DNA of 64,000 bases, from contig CAJNDS010002121.1 in the NCBI GenBank assembly GCA_905221605.1, forward strand, positions 397,501 through 461,500, written 5' to 3'. The DNA comes from Symbiodinium natans (Eukaryota > Sar > Dinophyceae > Suessiales > Symbiodiniaceae). This document shows positions 31,176 through 41,035 of the stretch, piece by piece. Both the position numbers and the translations under genes were made by a program. Below the pieces are notes generated by a model. It searched no databases, was not told the DNA's origin, and was given only the letters and a program-made list of their open reading frames with translations. Numbering within the stretch: position 1 is the stretch's first letter; every line of letters begins with the position of its first letter.

Positions 31176-31745
31176 TAGGGGGGGGGGGGGGGGGGGGGGC
31201 GAAGTGGGGAGTAGAGCTCGGCGCCTAAACCCTAAACCCTAAACCCTAAACCCTAAACCCTAGTTCTGTGGGCCCGAAATCACCTGTGGTAACCCTGTGG
31301 AAGAGTAGAGGAGTTGAAATTGCGTTAAGGGCTCCCAAGCCCACCCCATTGCACGTTGTTGTTTAGAGTCCAAGCTCCCTTCAGCCCCCCAAGTACCCGA
31401 CGTCAAGGTGTGTGCGGCTTGGGGTTGAGGGTTTAGGGGGTTCAATGTTGCGGGGAAATTGGCAGTCTGCGTATTTGATGGTGTAAGTGTTCGGTTGCTG
31501 GGGTGTTTGGGTTTACGGGGGCCATGTTTTTTTGTTTTCCCTGAGTGGTTTGGGTACCTCGTTGGGGTGGGGCTCCGGGTGCGGTTTCCCTCCGGCAAAC
31601 CAGCTTTCAGGGCGGGGGATTCAAGTTTAGGGGCCCAGGGTTGAGGGTTTGGGGTTTAGGGCGTAGGCTTAGGGGTGTAAGGTTGAGGTTCAAGGTTGGG
31701 GGCTGTAGTAGGGTTTAGGGTTTAGGGTTTAGGGTTTAGGGTTTG

Positions 31746-31829
31746 CTGTGGCCCGAACATCGGGGCTGTCTTGCGGTTGTGTCTTTTGCCCACGTGCGGG
31801 AGGAGGCCCGGCAAGTGATGTCAGAAGAT
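31746..31829 (+). CDS. Exon, unassigned
   Basis: LWPEHRGCLAVVSFAHVREE, then ARQVMSED, open directly from the end of a (TTTAGGG)n tract and running into a family H element (31830). Good composition; borders unclear. Confidence 0.4.
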
Positions 31830-31925
31830 TACTATAGGGGTCGGAATAACTACAAAATGGTATTCCCAGATTGTCCCTTTCTAATTGTACTATACTACCC
31901 CCCCCCCCCCAAAAAAAAAATATAT
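31830..31925. mobile_element. Family H element with C(n)A(n) end
   Basis: TATAGGGGTCGGAATAACTA ... GGTATTCCC ... TCCCTTTCTAATTGTACTAT then C(n)A(n). Related to 56405-56480 and 32893-32960. Confidence 0.6.
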
Positions 31926-32193
31926 ATCATAAATTAACAATAGCAATGGCAATTAAGGTAATAATAATAGTAATAATAACAATAACCCTAGTGTAATTAT
32001 CAAGGCCCTATATAAGGATCCAAGGATGCTTGCCTGTGCGTAGCAGAGTTCCGCCTGCCTTTGACAGCTTGACGCGCGCATTAGCTTCAGGCAACGGGCG
32101 CATTGCTGATCTATCCTTAAACCTTAAGCCCGAAACCCTTTGCCCTGAACTGCCTGGCTACATGAATGGCAACCCTAAACCCTAAACCCTGAG

Positions 32194-32244
32194 GTCAGGC
32201 ATATCCTCGAGTGCGCGGCTCCCAGTCATGAGCACCTGCTCTGG
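32194..32244 (+). CDS. Exon, unassigned
   Basis: After CCCTGAG, 17 codons VRHILECAAPSHEHLLW, donor TGG|GTTTGGG; C-strand left, G-strand right. Confidence 0.45.
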
Positions 32245-32300
32245 GTTTGGGATGAGGGTTTAGGGTTCTTTCCATCTGCCGTCTCTCGCGTCGCCCTCAG

Positions 32301-32333
32301 AAGCAGGTGTGAGGCATCTTTAGTGCGGAGTAG
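32301..32333 (+). CDS. Possible short exon
   Basis: Acceptor GCCCTCAG; one base then SRCEASLVRS, ends AG|GTTTAGGG. Very short, so support is weak. Confidence 0.3.
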
Positions 32334-32400
32334 GTTTAGGGTTTAGGGTTTAGGGTTTAGGGTTTAGGGTTTAGGGTTTAGGGTTTAGGGTTTAGGGATT
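32334..32400. repeat. (TTTAGGG)n array
   Basis: About 9 units, starting at a possible donor. Confidence 0.96.
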
Positions 32401-32487
32401 GGGGTTGAGGGTTTGAAGCTGCAGTGCCCTTGTCCAAACTCCAAGCCCGAAACCCCAACCCCACACCCTTGCTCAAAAAGCCCGATA

Positions 32488-32572
32488 CGTTACTTAAGGA
32501 ATATACCTTCATGTGTAAAGGGATCCTGAATATGGTTGAAGGCAACTAGTATGCCTTAATTAAGGGGGATTC
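32488..32572. mobile_element. Palindromic element family F copy
   Basis: ACTTAAGGAATATACCTTCA ... AGTATGCCTTAATTAAGG; related to 52037-52115, which has the same AAGGAATATA..TTCCTTAATT ends. Confidence 0.6.
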
Positions 32573-32650
32573 GGCTCTTTGGGAGTCGGGGTCTTGCGAT
32601 CGTCCAGCACCCTAGACCCTAAATCCTGAACCCTAAACGCTCTTCTGCAG

Positions 32651-32710
32651 GACCCGCCGGACGTGAAGAAGCGAAAGTTGCGCGCAGCAGTGGCTGGGCC
32701 GAAAGTGGTT
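32651..32710 (+). CDS. Basic exon, unassigned
   Basis: Acceptor TCTTCTGCAG, 20 codons DPPDVKKRKLRAAVAGPKVV, donor GTT|GTTTAGG. Phase 0 at both ends. KKRK could be a nuclear localisation signal. Confidence 0.55.
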
Positions 32711-32892
32711 GTTTAGGGGTTAGGGGTTTAGGGTTTAGGGTTTAGGGTTTAGGGTTTAGGGGGTTAGGGTTGCACGTGACGCTTAACAAGCCTCCGCCCG
32801 CCAACCCTTCTCAAGCCCTAAACGCCTAGCCCCTCAACACCCCCAAGGCCGACACCCCAAAAAACTCCCAAGCCACCAACCCTACCTCCACT

Positions 32893-32960
32893 GAATGTGG
32901 GGGCCGGAATAAGTACCAACATGTCCTGAGAATATACTATAAGACTCCCCCTCCCCCCCC
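32893..32960. mobile_element. Family H element, partial
   Basis: GGGGGCCGGAATAAGTACCA then ATACTATAAGACTCCCCC; shares ends with 31830 and 56405. Confidence 0.5.
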
Positions 32961-33094
32961 AATAAACAAGAACAATCAAAAGTATTTACGGCCCTTGTAT
33001 AATTAGGCCTCAAGGCCAGGCCCGAAAGCTGAAACCCCAAATTCGAGCCGGCTCAGGCCGCTGCAGGGCTTAGGCCTTAGGGCTTCTTCGGGCT

Positions 33095-33275
33095 TTTTGG
33101 GGGCTTAGGGTATAGGGCTTCTTAGGGCTTCTTAGGGCTTCTTAGGGCTTCTTAGGGCTTTTTAGGGCTTAGGGTATAGGGCTTCTTAGGGCTTCTTAGG
33201 GCTTTTTAGGGCTTAGGGTATAGGGCTTCTTAGGGCTTTTTGGGGCTTTTTGGGGCTTTTTGGGGCTTAGGGCAT
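33095..33275. repeat. Compound tandem repeat GGGCTTCTTA / higher-order unit
   Basis: TTAGGGCTTC 10-mers arranged in higher-order units that also contain TTTTTAGGGC and TTAGGGTATAGGGC. Looks derived from TTTAGGG-type sequence. Confidence 0.9.
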
Positions 33276-34037
33276 AGGGCTGAGGCCCCAGGAATGCTGC
33301 ACTTCATTCTTTGGGTGGGGGGGTGGGTGGGTGGGGAGACAGACTGCTGGAGACATCCTTGAGGTTTGATGAAGGGCTAGGATGCGCCCCAGGGGTTTAT
33401 GTCTTAGGGCTTAGGGTTCAGGTTCCCTTTTAAAACCCGCTAAGCAAAAAAAAGGTGCTGGCCAACCTAGAGTGGGTTTGTTCAGAAGTCGGTAAGGGTT
33501 GGTACGGGTTTAGAGTTTAGGGTTTTAGGGTTTTGGTTGTCCCTTGTTGGTGTTCCTTTTCATTTCACCAGGGATCCCTGTTTAGAAGTTTAGAACATCC
33601 CCCGCCCGCCTGTATCCCGAAAACGTCTGAACTCAACAGTTCACTCCAGCCGTACTGATCTCATATTGAAGTAGGGTTTGTACTAAGCTGTTGGTGAATC
33701 AGGTTTAGGGCTTGAGTGTATGCAGGCTTCCTTCTAGATATTGGTGAGCGTATACATCGGCTGTAGCAAAAGCCTACCTAATTTCCTGATGATCCCTCAA
33801 CCCTAAACGCTACAGCCTAAACCTTGAACCCCAAAACCCTAAACCGTAAACCCTTCATAGGCCAACAGAGTACTAACCGGAACCTTGACCTCTCCTGATA
33901 ATCCCTCGCGTCAGAACGCTTGGAAAGCCTCCTGTAGCCCTCCGCGCTCAGAGCCCATAACCCTAAACCCTAAGCCCCAAACCCTAAACCCTAAACCCTA
34001 AACCCTAAACCCTAAACCCTATAAACCCCACCCCGAG

Positions 34038-34136
34038 GTCCTTCGCTGGCACCCGGACAAGTGGAGCCCGGCAGTGGCTCGCTTCACGCCTGCGGAGCGG
34101 CCGCTGCTCCTGAGCCGCGTGCGCTCTGGCCGGGAG
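34038..34136 (+). CDS. J-domain-like exon
   Basis: After CCCCGAG, 33 codons VLRWHPDKWSPAVARFTPAE then RPLLLSRVRSGRE, donor GAG|GTTAGGG. The LRWHPDK box is the HPD-containing segment of DnaJ-type domains; the following 'AER..LL.RV' helix resembles the J-like region of NFKBIL1-type proteins. In classic J proteins HPD stimulates Hsp70 ATPase. Phase 0 at both ends; bounded by C-strand and G-strand arrays. Confidence 0.6.
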
Positions 34137-34316
34137 GTTAGGGTTTAGGGTTTAGGGTTTAGGGTTTAGGGTTTAGGGTTTAGGGTTTAGGGTTTAGGGT
34201 TTAGGGTTTAGGGTTTAGGGTTTAGGGTGTAAAAGTTTAGGGTTTAGGGTTTAGGGGTCAGGGTTCAGGGTTTAGGGTTTAGGATTAGGGTTTAATTAGG
34301 GTTTAGGGTTTAGGGT
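34137..34316. repeat. (TTTAGGG)n array
   Basis: About 13 perfect units then irregular ones, starting at the exon donor. Confidence 0.97.
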
Positions 34317-34416
34317 GGTTTCCGAGATTAGCGTACATCATTGGGGTCCTTATTATTATGAAGGAATCCTACTATTGGGGTTTGTTTTTGGGGTCCCCTA
34401 TTCTCGTAAACCCCAC
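34316..34416. mobile_element. MITE family C copy
   Basis: GGTTTCCGAGATTAGCGTAC ... GGGTCCCCTATTCTCGTAAA-CCCC; inverted ends as at 23903 and 60163. Confidence 0.75.
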
Positions 34417-34730
34417 TCGAATACAACGATAATGCGAGTTTTTAACGTTGGGAGGCCGGGGGGGTTAAGGGAGGAGATTATCTGGGTTTTAGTTGAGGAA
34501 CTACAACTAAGCAACCGCTATAAGAGCACTACCCTATCTATTACATAGCCCCTTTTTGTGTTACTTTAAAGTCAGCGCCTTCACAGGAACCCAGATGAGA
34601 AGCCTAAAGTCGAAGTCCTGAAACCGTGTTAAGCTGAGGGTCAGGGCTCAGGGTTCAGGGTTTAGGGTTTAGGGTTTCGAGTTTAGGGTTTAGCGTTTAG
34701 GGTTCAGAGTCTATGGGGGGGGGGATTCAG

Positions 34731-34791
34731 AAGCATTATTGTAGGGACAAAAGCGAAGCTATCCTCATCAGCATCTGCAGAGTTAACCTTG
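34731..34791 (+). CDS. Possible exon
   Basis: Acceptor GATTCAG; KHYCRDKSEAILISICR; donor A|GTTAAC. Low complexity evidence only. Confidence 0.3.
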
Positions 34792-35060
34792 TTAATGTTC
34801 AGTAGGGGCGCAGGGAATGACGATCTCCGTTTGTTCACCCTTCAAGGGATTCTATAGGGTTCCTCATTCCCAACCCTTTAAAGGATTCTATAGGGCTCCT
34901 CCTTCCAAATTTCTATAGCCTTCTGCCCCTAGATTTGTACCCGCGCTGAGGGACCCTGTTTCAAGATCCTCTAGGGAAGATAAGGGCCATATTCGGCGTT
35001 AAGGGAAGCTCTTAGAGGTACAACCTTGGGGTCCGAGTATGACTCCCTTGATCTTTGGAG

Positions 35061-35140
35061 ACCAGTCTGTCCCTGTGCCGAGGAAGGATGTGACGCAGAG
35101 GATCCTGGATGAGAAGCGGAGGTTCTGCCGCGAACTCTGA
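35061..35140 (+). CDS. Probable terminal exon, unassigned
   Basis: After TTTGGAG: two bases then QSVPVPRKDVTQRILDEKRR, FCREL, stop TGA; C-strand repeat follows. It lies 0.9 kb after the J-domain-like exon and could end that gene, but the phase does not join directly. Confidence 0.5.
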
Positions 35141-35263
35141 ACTGCGCGGACCCTAAACCCTAAACCCCAAACCCTAAACCCTAAACCCTAAACCCTAAAC
35201 CCTAAACCCTAGGGACCTGAGGCCCCTTGACCCAAGCCCTAAACCCTAAACCCTCGGTAGCAG

Positions 35264-35354
35264 GGCAAAGCACGCAAAGCCCGTGGAGCGCAAGAGCTGC
35301 GCTCCCCCTGCTTTCGAAGGTCCGAGCGTCGCTGCTGGAAAACACTGGTTCAGG
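35264..35354 (+). CDS. Exon, unassigned
   Basis: Acceptor GGTAGCAG; AKHAKPVERKSCAPPAFEGP and onward; donor AGG|GTTTAGGG. Two other frames are open but less protein-like. Confidence 0.4.
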
Positions 35355-35553
35355 GTTTAGGGGTTTCTAGGGTTTAGGGTTTAGGGCTTCTAGGGTTTAG
35401 GGTTTAGGGTTTAGGGTTTAGGATTCAGGGTTCAGGGTTTGTAGGGTTTATAGGGTTTAGGCTTAACTGTTTCGGGTTTAGGGTTCTGGGGATTAGGGTG
35501 CAGGGTTTGGGACTTGGGGTTTAGAGAGTTGTGTGGTGAAGGGGGTGTTGCAG

Positions 35554-35598
35554 TTTGTGCCTGACATGGGATTTACGTACTGGCAGTTTCGCGCTCAA
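35554..35598 (+). CDS. Exon, unassigned
   Basis: Acceptor GTTGCAG; FVPDMGFTYWQFRAQ; GC donor. Phase 0, joining the candidate at 35846 (WTWREVVLEQR). Confidence 0.4.
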
Positions 35599-35845
35599 GC
35601 ACAGTCCCTTACACCCCTGAACCCTGTACTAAACCCTAAGCCTTTGAACCTTAAATACCCTAAGCGCTAAACCCCTACACCCTAAGCCCTAAACCCTATA
35701 CCATAAGCCCTAAACCCGAAGCCCTAAACCCTAAGCCCTAGACCCTAAACCTTACCCCCTAAAGCCTATACCCCAAGCCCTAAACCCTAACCTTGCCCCC
35801 TAAACCCTGTTTTTCTTTGGTGACTGGGTCACCTCGTGGTGACAG

Positions 35846-35878
35846 TGGACGTGGCGGGAAGTCGTCCTTGAGCAACGG
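35846..35878 (+). CDS. Short exon, unassigned
   Basis: After GGTGACAG: WTWREVVLEQR, donor CGG|GTTTCG. Phase 0 at both ends. Confidence 0.35.
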
Positions 35879-36007
35879 GTTTCGACTTTTAGCATTTTAG
35901 AAGTTCGGGTTTTAGGGTTTAGGTGGGTTTAGAGTTTCGGATGTAGAAGTTGGCTTTGTTACTTAACCTTCCACTGTGATTCTCTTGATCGCCACAATGC
36001 GTGACTT

Positions 36008-36118
36008 ACTGGTTCCTAGTAGGGAATGAGCGCATGTGCGCGCCCTATACAATCCCTTACCGGGTTTAAGGACGCATAAGGCGCCTGTTTCCTTCATTCC
36101 CTACTAAGAACCAGTAGG
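36008..36118. mobile_element. MITE family G copy
   Basis: ACTGGTTCCTAGTAGGGAAT ... CATTCCCTACTAAGAACCAG-T; the outer arms are nearly exact inverted repeats. Partial relatives at 42690-42798 and 63458-63502. Confidence 0.85.
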
Positions 36119-36357
36119 ATAAGCCCAACAAAACCCTAAAACTCGAAGGACATGGAGAGCGGCAATCTGCTCACGGTGTCTGTTTGGCACCTTTGATTCG
36201 TGCTATGTAGACAAAACCTTACTGGATGCCCCAAAAGAGCCCTTCATAAGCCCTAACCCCTAAACTCTAAACCCTACCACTTCCCCGTCCCCCCCAAACA
36301 AGCTCTCATAGCCTACTGGCTCGCAATAAGAAATTTCGTACCTCACATGCTTCGGAT

Positions 36358-36450
36358 CTATATATATATATATGTATATATATTTTGTATATGTATATGT
36401 ATATGCATCTATATATATGTATATATATATGTATAGATAGATAGATACAC
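36358..36450. repeat. TA/TATG microsatellite
   Basis: (TA)n and TATG/TAGA units. Confidence 0.9.
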
Positions 36451-36651
36451 CCTTCCATAGGATACCTCATTTCTCTCACGCCTGAAACTACGCGAAAGGT
36501 ACGTCCAAAACTTCAAGCAGGCGGGCGTTGCGGTGGCCTCCCACGCCCTAATTAGGTAGGAAAGTGGGAAATTTGGGATTTTCCGCTTGGGCAACCTAAT
36601 TCAAGAAATGGTTGATGGCGAGGCAAACCCAAGACTCTGAACTGATTAGGT

Positions 36652-36790
36652 AACCCTAAACCCTAAACCCTAAACCCTAAACCCTAAACCCTAAACCCTA
36701 AACCCTAAACCCTAAACCCTAAACCCTAAACCCTAAACCCTAAACCCTAAACCTAACCCTAAACCCTAAGCCCTATACGCACCCTAAACC
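36652..36790. repeat. (CCCTAAA)n array
   Basis: About 14 perfect units then irregular ones. Confidence 0.97.
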
Positions 36791-36796
36791 CTAAAG

Positions 36797-36827
36797 GGGC
36801 CAACCTGGTCTGGGAAGATGTGGCACT
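36797..36827 (+). CDS. Possible short exon
   Basis: After CCTAAAG: two bases then ANLVWEDVA, donor CT|GTAGAA. Confidence 0.25.
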
Positions 36828-36939
36828 GTAGAACTCTAAACCCTAAACCCGTCGGGCTGGGGTGTTTTTTTTGAGGGCCCTGAGGTTCAGGGTTTAGGGT
36901 TGAGGGTTTAGGGTTTAGGTTCAGGGTTCAGGGTGTACG

Positions 36940-37045
36940 GTAACCTCCCAAAAGTTGGAACACCATTCTCCTCATACCCCAAGAGGGTTACTAAAGGGAA
37001 TCCCAGCACTAACCATGTTCCAACTTTATGGAGTTTACTGTAAGG
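36940..37045. mobile_element. Palindromic element (single copy seen)
   Basis: GGTAACCTCCCAAAAGTTGG-AAC at the left and GTTCCAACTTTATGGAGTTT-ACT at the right are imperfect inverted repeats about 60 bp apart. Confidence 0.45.
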
Positions 37046-37135
37046 GGTCAAGGTTTAGGGTTTTGGGATCAGGGTTTTGTGGGTGTAGGGGTCACGGTTT
37101 AAGAGTCTATGGGAATTGGAGCTGTTGGGGTCTTA

Positions 37136-37235
37136 GGGTTTAGGGTTTAGGGTTTTGGGTTTAGGGTTTAGGGTTTAGGGTTTAGGGTTTAGAGTTTAGG
37201 GTTTAGGGTTTAGGGTTTAGGGTTTAGGGTTTGGG
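37136..37235. repeat. (TTTAGGG)n array
   Basis: About 13 units, mostly perfect. Confidence 0.96.
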
Positions 37236-37279
37236 GACTCATGGCCTAGGGCCAGGATTTCGGGGATTCTGTGTTGCAG

Positions 37280-37327
37280 GTGTTGGACTTCGAAGACAAA
37301 CATGGCTTCGGCGGCCTCTCTTCAGAG
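37280..37327 (+). CDS. Exon, unassigned
   Basis: Acceptor GTGTTGCAG, 16 codons VLDFEDKHGFGGLSSE, donor GAG|GTGCCT. Phase 0 at both ends. Confidence 0.5.
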
Positions 37328-37351
37328 GTGCCTGTTTTATATATTATATAT

Positions 37352-37382
<31 letters not shown>

Positions 37383-37415
37383 TTTACTATTATTATTGTT
37401 ATTGTTACTATTATA
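37352..37415. repeat. (ATT)n microsatellite
   Basis: TTATTATT units; the polyleucine open frame is an artefact. Confidence 0.95.
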
Positions 37416-37684
37416 GTTTTTTTGTTTAATGTTTGTTTTTTTGCTTGTGGGGGGGGGGGGTGAGGTGTTTCACGGAGTTTGTGGCAGTGAGGGCTTGGGG
37501 CTTTGTTGGGCCGGAGTTTAGGTGCTTCGGAGGTCTGCGGTTTCGAGTTTGGAGGGTCAGGGCATAGCGTGGGGGATGCGAAGTTCATGCGTTTTCGGAC
37601 GACTTTCTTGTCTGTCAATCCCTTGATCCATTGGCCGACTTGCCAATCATGTCTTAGAAGCCGTGAACGTAAACCCTAAACCCT

Positions 37685-37731
37685 ACCGTCACGTGTTGTT
37701 CTGCATCCACCGCGCAGCGATCCTGCACGCC
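37685..37731 (+). CDS. Possible exon
   Basis: Open frame YRHVLFCIHRAAILHA in a GC-rich island between C-strand tracts; no clear donor. Confidence 0.3.
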
Positions 37732-38169
37732 AAACCCTAATTCAACCCTACCTGAAGCGGAAAGGCCATGAACCTCTCGAACCCTTGGGCCCCCCCCCCC
37801 CCCAACCTTGAACCCTAAACCCCAAAGCCTACACCCTAAAGCCTCCTGAAACTCTGCGGTTTACAGCCACGGTTTAGGGTTTAGGGTTTAGGGTTTAGGG
37901 TTTAGGGTTCTGGGGTCCATGAAAAAATCTAGAAAAGCAAGGCTCCGACACTGCCATGGGGTGCAGAGACTATTTTGTAAAACCTTAAAGCCCTAAACCC
38001 GAAAATGCCCACAGGGGTTTAGGGTTCAGGGTTTATAGAGCTCTTTGAGCACCTGAAAGCCTAATCCGTTTCCTGAGAGCAACATGGAGCAGCAGAGCCC
38101 TTAACCCTAAACCCTAAACCCTAAACCCTAAACCCTCAACCCTAAACCCTAAACCCTAAACCCATTCAG

Positions 38170-38227
38170 GAGTACCATGCGTTGACGAACGGAATCTTCA
38201 ACCAGCACAGGGGCACGATGCTCCTGA
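38170..38227 (+). CDS. Exon, unassigned
   Basis: Acceptor CCATTCAG; EYHALTNGIFNQHRGTMLL, then GC donor or TGA stop. C-strand left, G-strand right. Confidence 0.5.
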
Positions 38228-38282
38228 GCTGACTTCATCTAAGGGTTTAGGGCTTAGGGCTTAAAGGGCTTGGGGTTTTAGG

Positions 38283-38412
38283 GTTTGCAGGGCTCAAGGT
38301 TTACAGTGTTTATTGGGTTTTACAGGGTTCATAGGGTTTATAGGGTTTATCGGGTTTATAGGGTTTATAGGGTTTATAGAGTTTATAGGGGTTATAGGGG
38401 TTTAGGGTCTTT
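38283..38412. repeat. (GGGTTTATA)n tandem repeat
   Basis: Nine-base units GGGTTTATA/GGGTTTATC, another derivative of TTTAGGG. The Tyr/Arg/Val open frame across it is periodic and not a gene. Confidence 0.9.
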
Positions 38413-38699
38413 CGGGTCGGCGGGGTTTAGGGTTTGCAGGGTTAAGGCCCTAGGGTGTAGCACTGTCCACGTGGACAGCTTCCCGTAATGATTTCCTAAC
38501 CCCTGACTTCTAACTGCCCAAGCCCGAATCCCCAAACCCTCAGCCTCCTCAAGTTAAGACGCGGCAGTATCCTTAAATATCTTTTCGGTGTGAATTCTTG
38601 TACAAGCGCCTGCCCAGGCCCTTAAACCCCAAAACCCTGCACACCTCGGAAAGCCCTCCGCCACCCAAAACCCGAAACCCCCGAATCCTAAACCCGGAC

Positions 38700-38874
38700 A
38701 AACCACCCTGAACCCTAAACCCTAAACCTAAATCCTAAACCCTGAACCCTAACCCTAAACCCTAAACCCTCAACCCTAAACCGAAAACCCTAATCCTTAA
38801 CTCTAAACCCTAAACCCTAAACCCTAAACCCTGAACCCTGAACCCTAAACCCTAAACCCTAAACCCTAAACTCA
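38700..38874. repeat. C-strand telomere-like array
   Basis: CCCTAAA with CCCTGAA variants, directly before the exon at 38876. Confidence 0.95.
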
Positions 38875-38875
38875 G

Positions 38876-38915
38876 GCTGGATGTGGCCAAGGGCGTCTTC
38901 GAGTTCAACGAGGTC
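38876..38915 (+). CDS. Exon, unassigned
   Basis: Acceptor ACTCAG; one base then LDVAKGVFEFNEV; donor GTC|GTTTTGGG. Confidence 0.45.
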
Positions 38916-39064
38916 GTTTTGGGGTTTAGGGCTTAGGGTTTAGGGTTTAGGGTTCAGGGTTCAGGGTTTAGGGTTTAGGGTTTAGGGTTTAGGGTTTAGG
39001 GTTTAGGGTTTAGAGGGAGTTTGGGCCTGAATTGACTTAGAAAGCGTTGCTTAAATCCCTACAA

Positions 39065-39162
39065 GGGTCCATGTACCTCACGATTATATACTTGATCCCC
39101 CCCAAGTGCCCACATAGCAAGTACTTTAAGGCCCAAGCTATTCAGGTACATGGACCCTTAGG
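39065..39162. mobile_element. MITE family B copy
   Basis: GGGTCCATGTACCTCACGAT ... AAGGCCCAAGC ... GGTACATGGACCCTTAGG. Confidence 0.85.
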
Positions 39163-39353
39163 CTTTATTTCAGCGGGCGTTTAGGGTTTAGGGTTTAGGG
39201 TTTAGGGTTCTCAAGACCTTTCAAGGGGTGCTGAGGGTTGGCAGTTGGCATTTTGTCTTGGCTTTGTTTCAGGGTTGCAGGCTTTAGTAGTTTAATTAGT
39301 TGGGCTCGGGATTGCAGGGTTTACGGCCCGGCTGCCGAGAACCTGCCAGATTC

Positions 39354-39725
39354 ATGAGGCCAAAGGCGGAAGCTGTGCGTCTGCGACGCTTGCTGAAAGC
39401 CCGCGGAGAGGCCAGTGCCAGCAGCGGGCCAAAGGTCAAAGCAATGCCTCGGAAGGTTCGCACCAAGGCAATGCCGAAGAAGCCAAAGCAGAAGGCGATG
39501 CCGAAGCCCCCTCACCACAGCCGCACAGTCCAGAGGGAGATCGCTTTGAGCCAGAAGGAGGTGAGAGGCCTTCCCATATTGACCTTGGAGGACCACTTGG
39601 AGCGCCACCAGAAGGCCGTCTTGGAGGCAAACCGGGTCGCAAACCTTATGAAGCCCCTGGCGGTCGACCAGAGAGAGCTCGAGATAGGTTTTGAAGTTTG
39701 TGATTTCAGTGCACGGGATTTCTAG
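39354..39725 (+). CDS. Lys-rich protein or large terminal exon
   Basis: ATG at 39354, five bases after a CTGCCAG acceptor, to TAG at 39723: about 123 codons. Begins MRPKAEAVRLRRLLKARGEA, then an 8-10-residue basic repeat (KAMPRKVRTKAMPKKPKQKA), then an amphipathic helical region (LTLEDHLERHQKAVLEANRV). No family recognised. The block is free of telomeric repeat and has the best continuous coding composition between 29 and 45 kb. It may be a whole small gene or a 3' exon. Confidence 0.55.
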   Translation: MRPKAEAVRLRRLLKARGEASASSGPKVKAMPRKVRTKAMPKKPKQKAMPKPPHHSRTVQREIALSQKEVRGLPILTLEDHLERHQKAVLEANRVANLMKPLAVDQRELEIGFEVCDFSARDF

Positions 39726-40398
39726 TCGTGTTCTTCTTGCTTCAAACGTTAACCCCTAAAACCCTAAATCCTAAACCCTAAACCGTTTAGGCGTGGGGCT
39801 CTGCGGGCTGGCGTCTATGATTTTGGATGTGCAGGATTGAGGGCTTTCGGGGTTAACGTTCAGGGTTTAGGGTTTAGGGCTTCGGGCATAGGGTTCAGGG
39901 TTTAGTGTTTAGGGATTTAGGTTTAGGGCATGTGCTGCAAATCACGGCTTTAGGGGCAGGGTCGAGATCTTACGGTTTGCAGGGCTCGATGCATGGGTTT
40001 CGGCTCTCCTCAGGACAGCCAGCCCTTTCCGAATCCGGGCGCTGGTGCCCTTGGGTTTGGGGATCCTTTTTTGAAGATTTTCAAGGCAATTTACAGGGGC
40101 CATTTTTGGAGTAGATTAAGGGAAACCTTTCAGGGTACAACCTGAGAGGTACGAGTCTGAAGCCTGTTAGAGTTTAGGGTGTGGGGTTGAGGGCTTTGGG
40201 GTTTATGATATGCGGTCTCGAGGTGAGGGATCCCAAATGCCAACGTCCTGAAGCGCAGGACTTGAACAAGTAGCTAGGGAACCTTAGGGAAGCTTAAGGA
40301 GCCTTAGGGAGTAGTAGGGAGTATTAGGGAACCTTGGGTTATCTACCCCCTTGAAGCCTCCCTTTTAAGATCCCTAAACCCTAAACCCTTTAACGCAG

Positions 40399-40488
40399 GA
40401 CTTGAATAAGCTCTTTGGCCCTGACCTCGAGCTGGCGGAGTTGCGCCATCTCGATCTCATCCAGGCGCTCGGAGCTGTCGAGTTTTGT
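40399..40488 (+). CDS. Leu-rich helical exon, unassigned
   Basis: Acceptor TAACGCAG, 30 codons DLNKLFGPDLELAELRHLDL then IQALGAVEFC, donor TGT|GTGCCC. Phase 0 at both ends. The acceptor plus first 12 exon bases are duplicated at 40253-40270 (GCGCAGGACTTGAACAAG). Confidence 0.6.
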
Positions 40489-40627
40489 GTGCCCCTAAAC
40501 TCTTAAAACCTTTAGGGCAGTTTAGGGTTTAGGGTTTAGGGTTTAGGAAAGGGTCCCCATGTGAAGTTCTTTAAATCGATACCCGCCTGACGGGTTCTGC
40601 GTTGGAAGCCCTCAAATAAGCTTCCCT

Positions 40628-40815
40628 CAGGTCCATGTATCTCATCATTATATTCTTGGGCCCCAAACTTCCTATAGAGAAAGCACTTCACCTAGCGTTT
40701 GCTTAAGAACCTCAAAAACTAACAGATAGTAAGACCTATATTGCCCTTATAGGGAAGAAGCGTTTAAGCAAGAAGCACTTTAAGGCCCAAGTATGCCCTG
40801 TTTAGCTACATGGAG
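40628..40815. mobile_element. MITE family B copy carrying an inserted second element
   Basis: Outer element GGTCCATGTATCTCATCATT ... AAGGCCCAAGTATG ... GCTACATGGAGCC. It is interrupted at 40689-40772 by an 84-bp insert with TTGCTTAAGAAC and GTTTAAGCAA ends (family I), bounded by the 8-bp duplication AAGCACTT (40681-40688, 40773-40780). Confidence 0.85.
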
Positions 40816-40823
40816 CCTTTGGG

Positions 40824-40909
40824 GGCGCTACTGTCGCCATAAATGTCTTCACCATGGTTCTGCTTGACTCCACATGCTCGTGCGGCTACGTCTGCAAAGT
40901 GGCGAAAGG
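40824..40909 (+). CDS. Candidate exon, unassigned
   Basis: Open frame ATVAINVFTMVLLDSTCSCG then YVCKVAK, donor GG|GTTTAGGG. The left border is unclear and abuts the MITE. Confidence 0.4.
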
Positions 40910-41013
40910 GTTTAGGGCTTATGGTTTGGGGTTTGGGGTTTAGGGTAACTGTCTAGTTCTGCCTGGTCTTGGGACGTCTGGATTGCAACATCCGTCCGTG
41001 CTTTACAGGCACG

Positions 41014-41035
41014 GGGGGGGGGGGGGGGGGGGGGG
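41014..41035. repeat. Poly-G homopolymer
   Basis: Run of about 22 G. Confidence 0.95.

Noticed and set aside
33095-33275. CRISPR-like repeat-spacer array
   Set aside because: Regular short tandem repeats without unique spacers; eukaryotic sequence context.
37337-37618. Poly-Ile/Leu frames on both strands
   Set aside because: Caused by the (ATT)n microsatellite.
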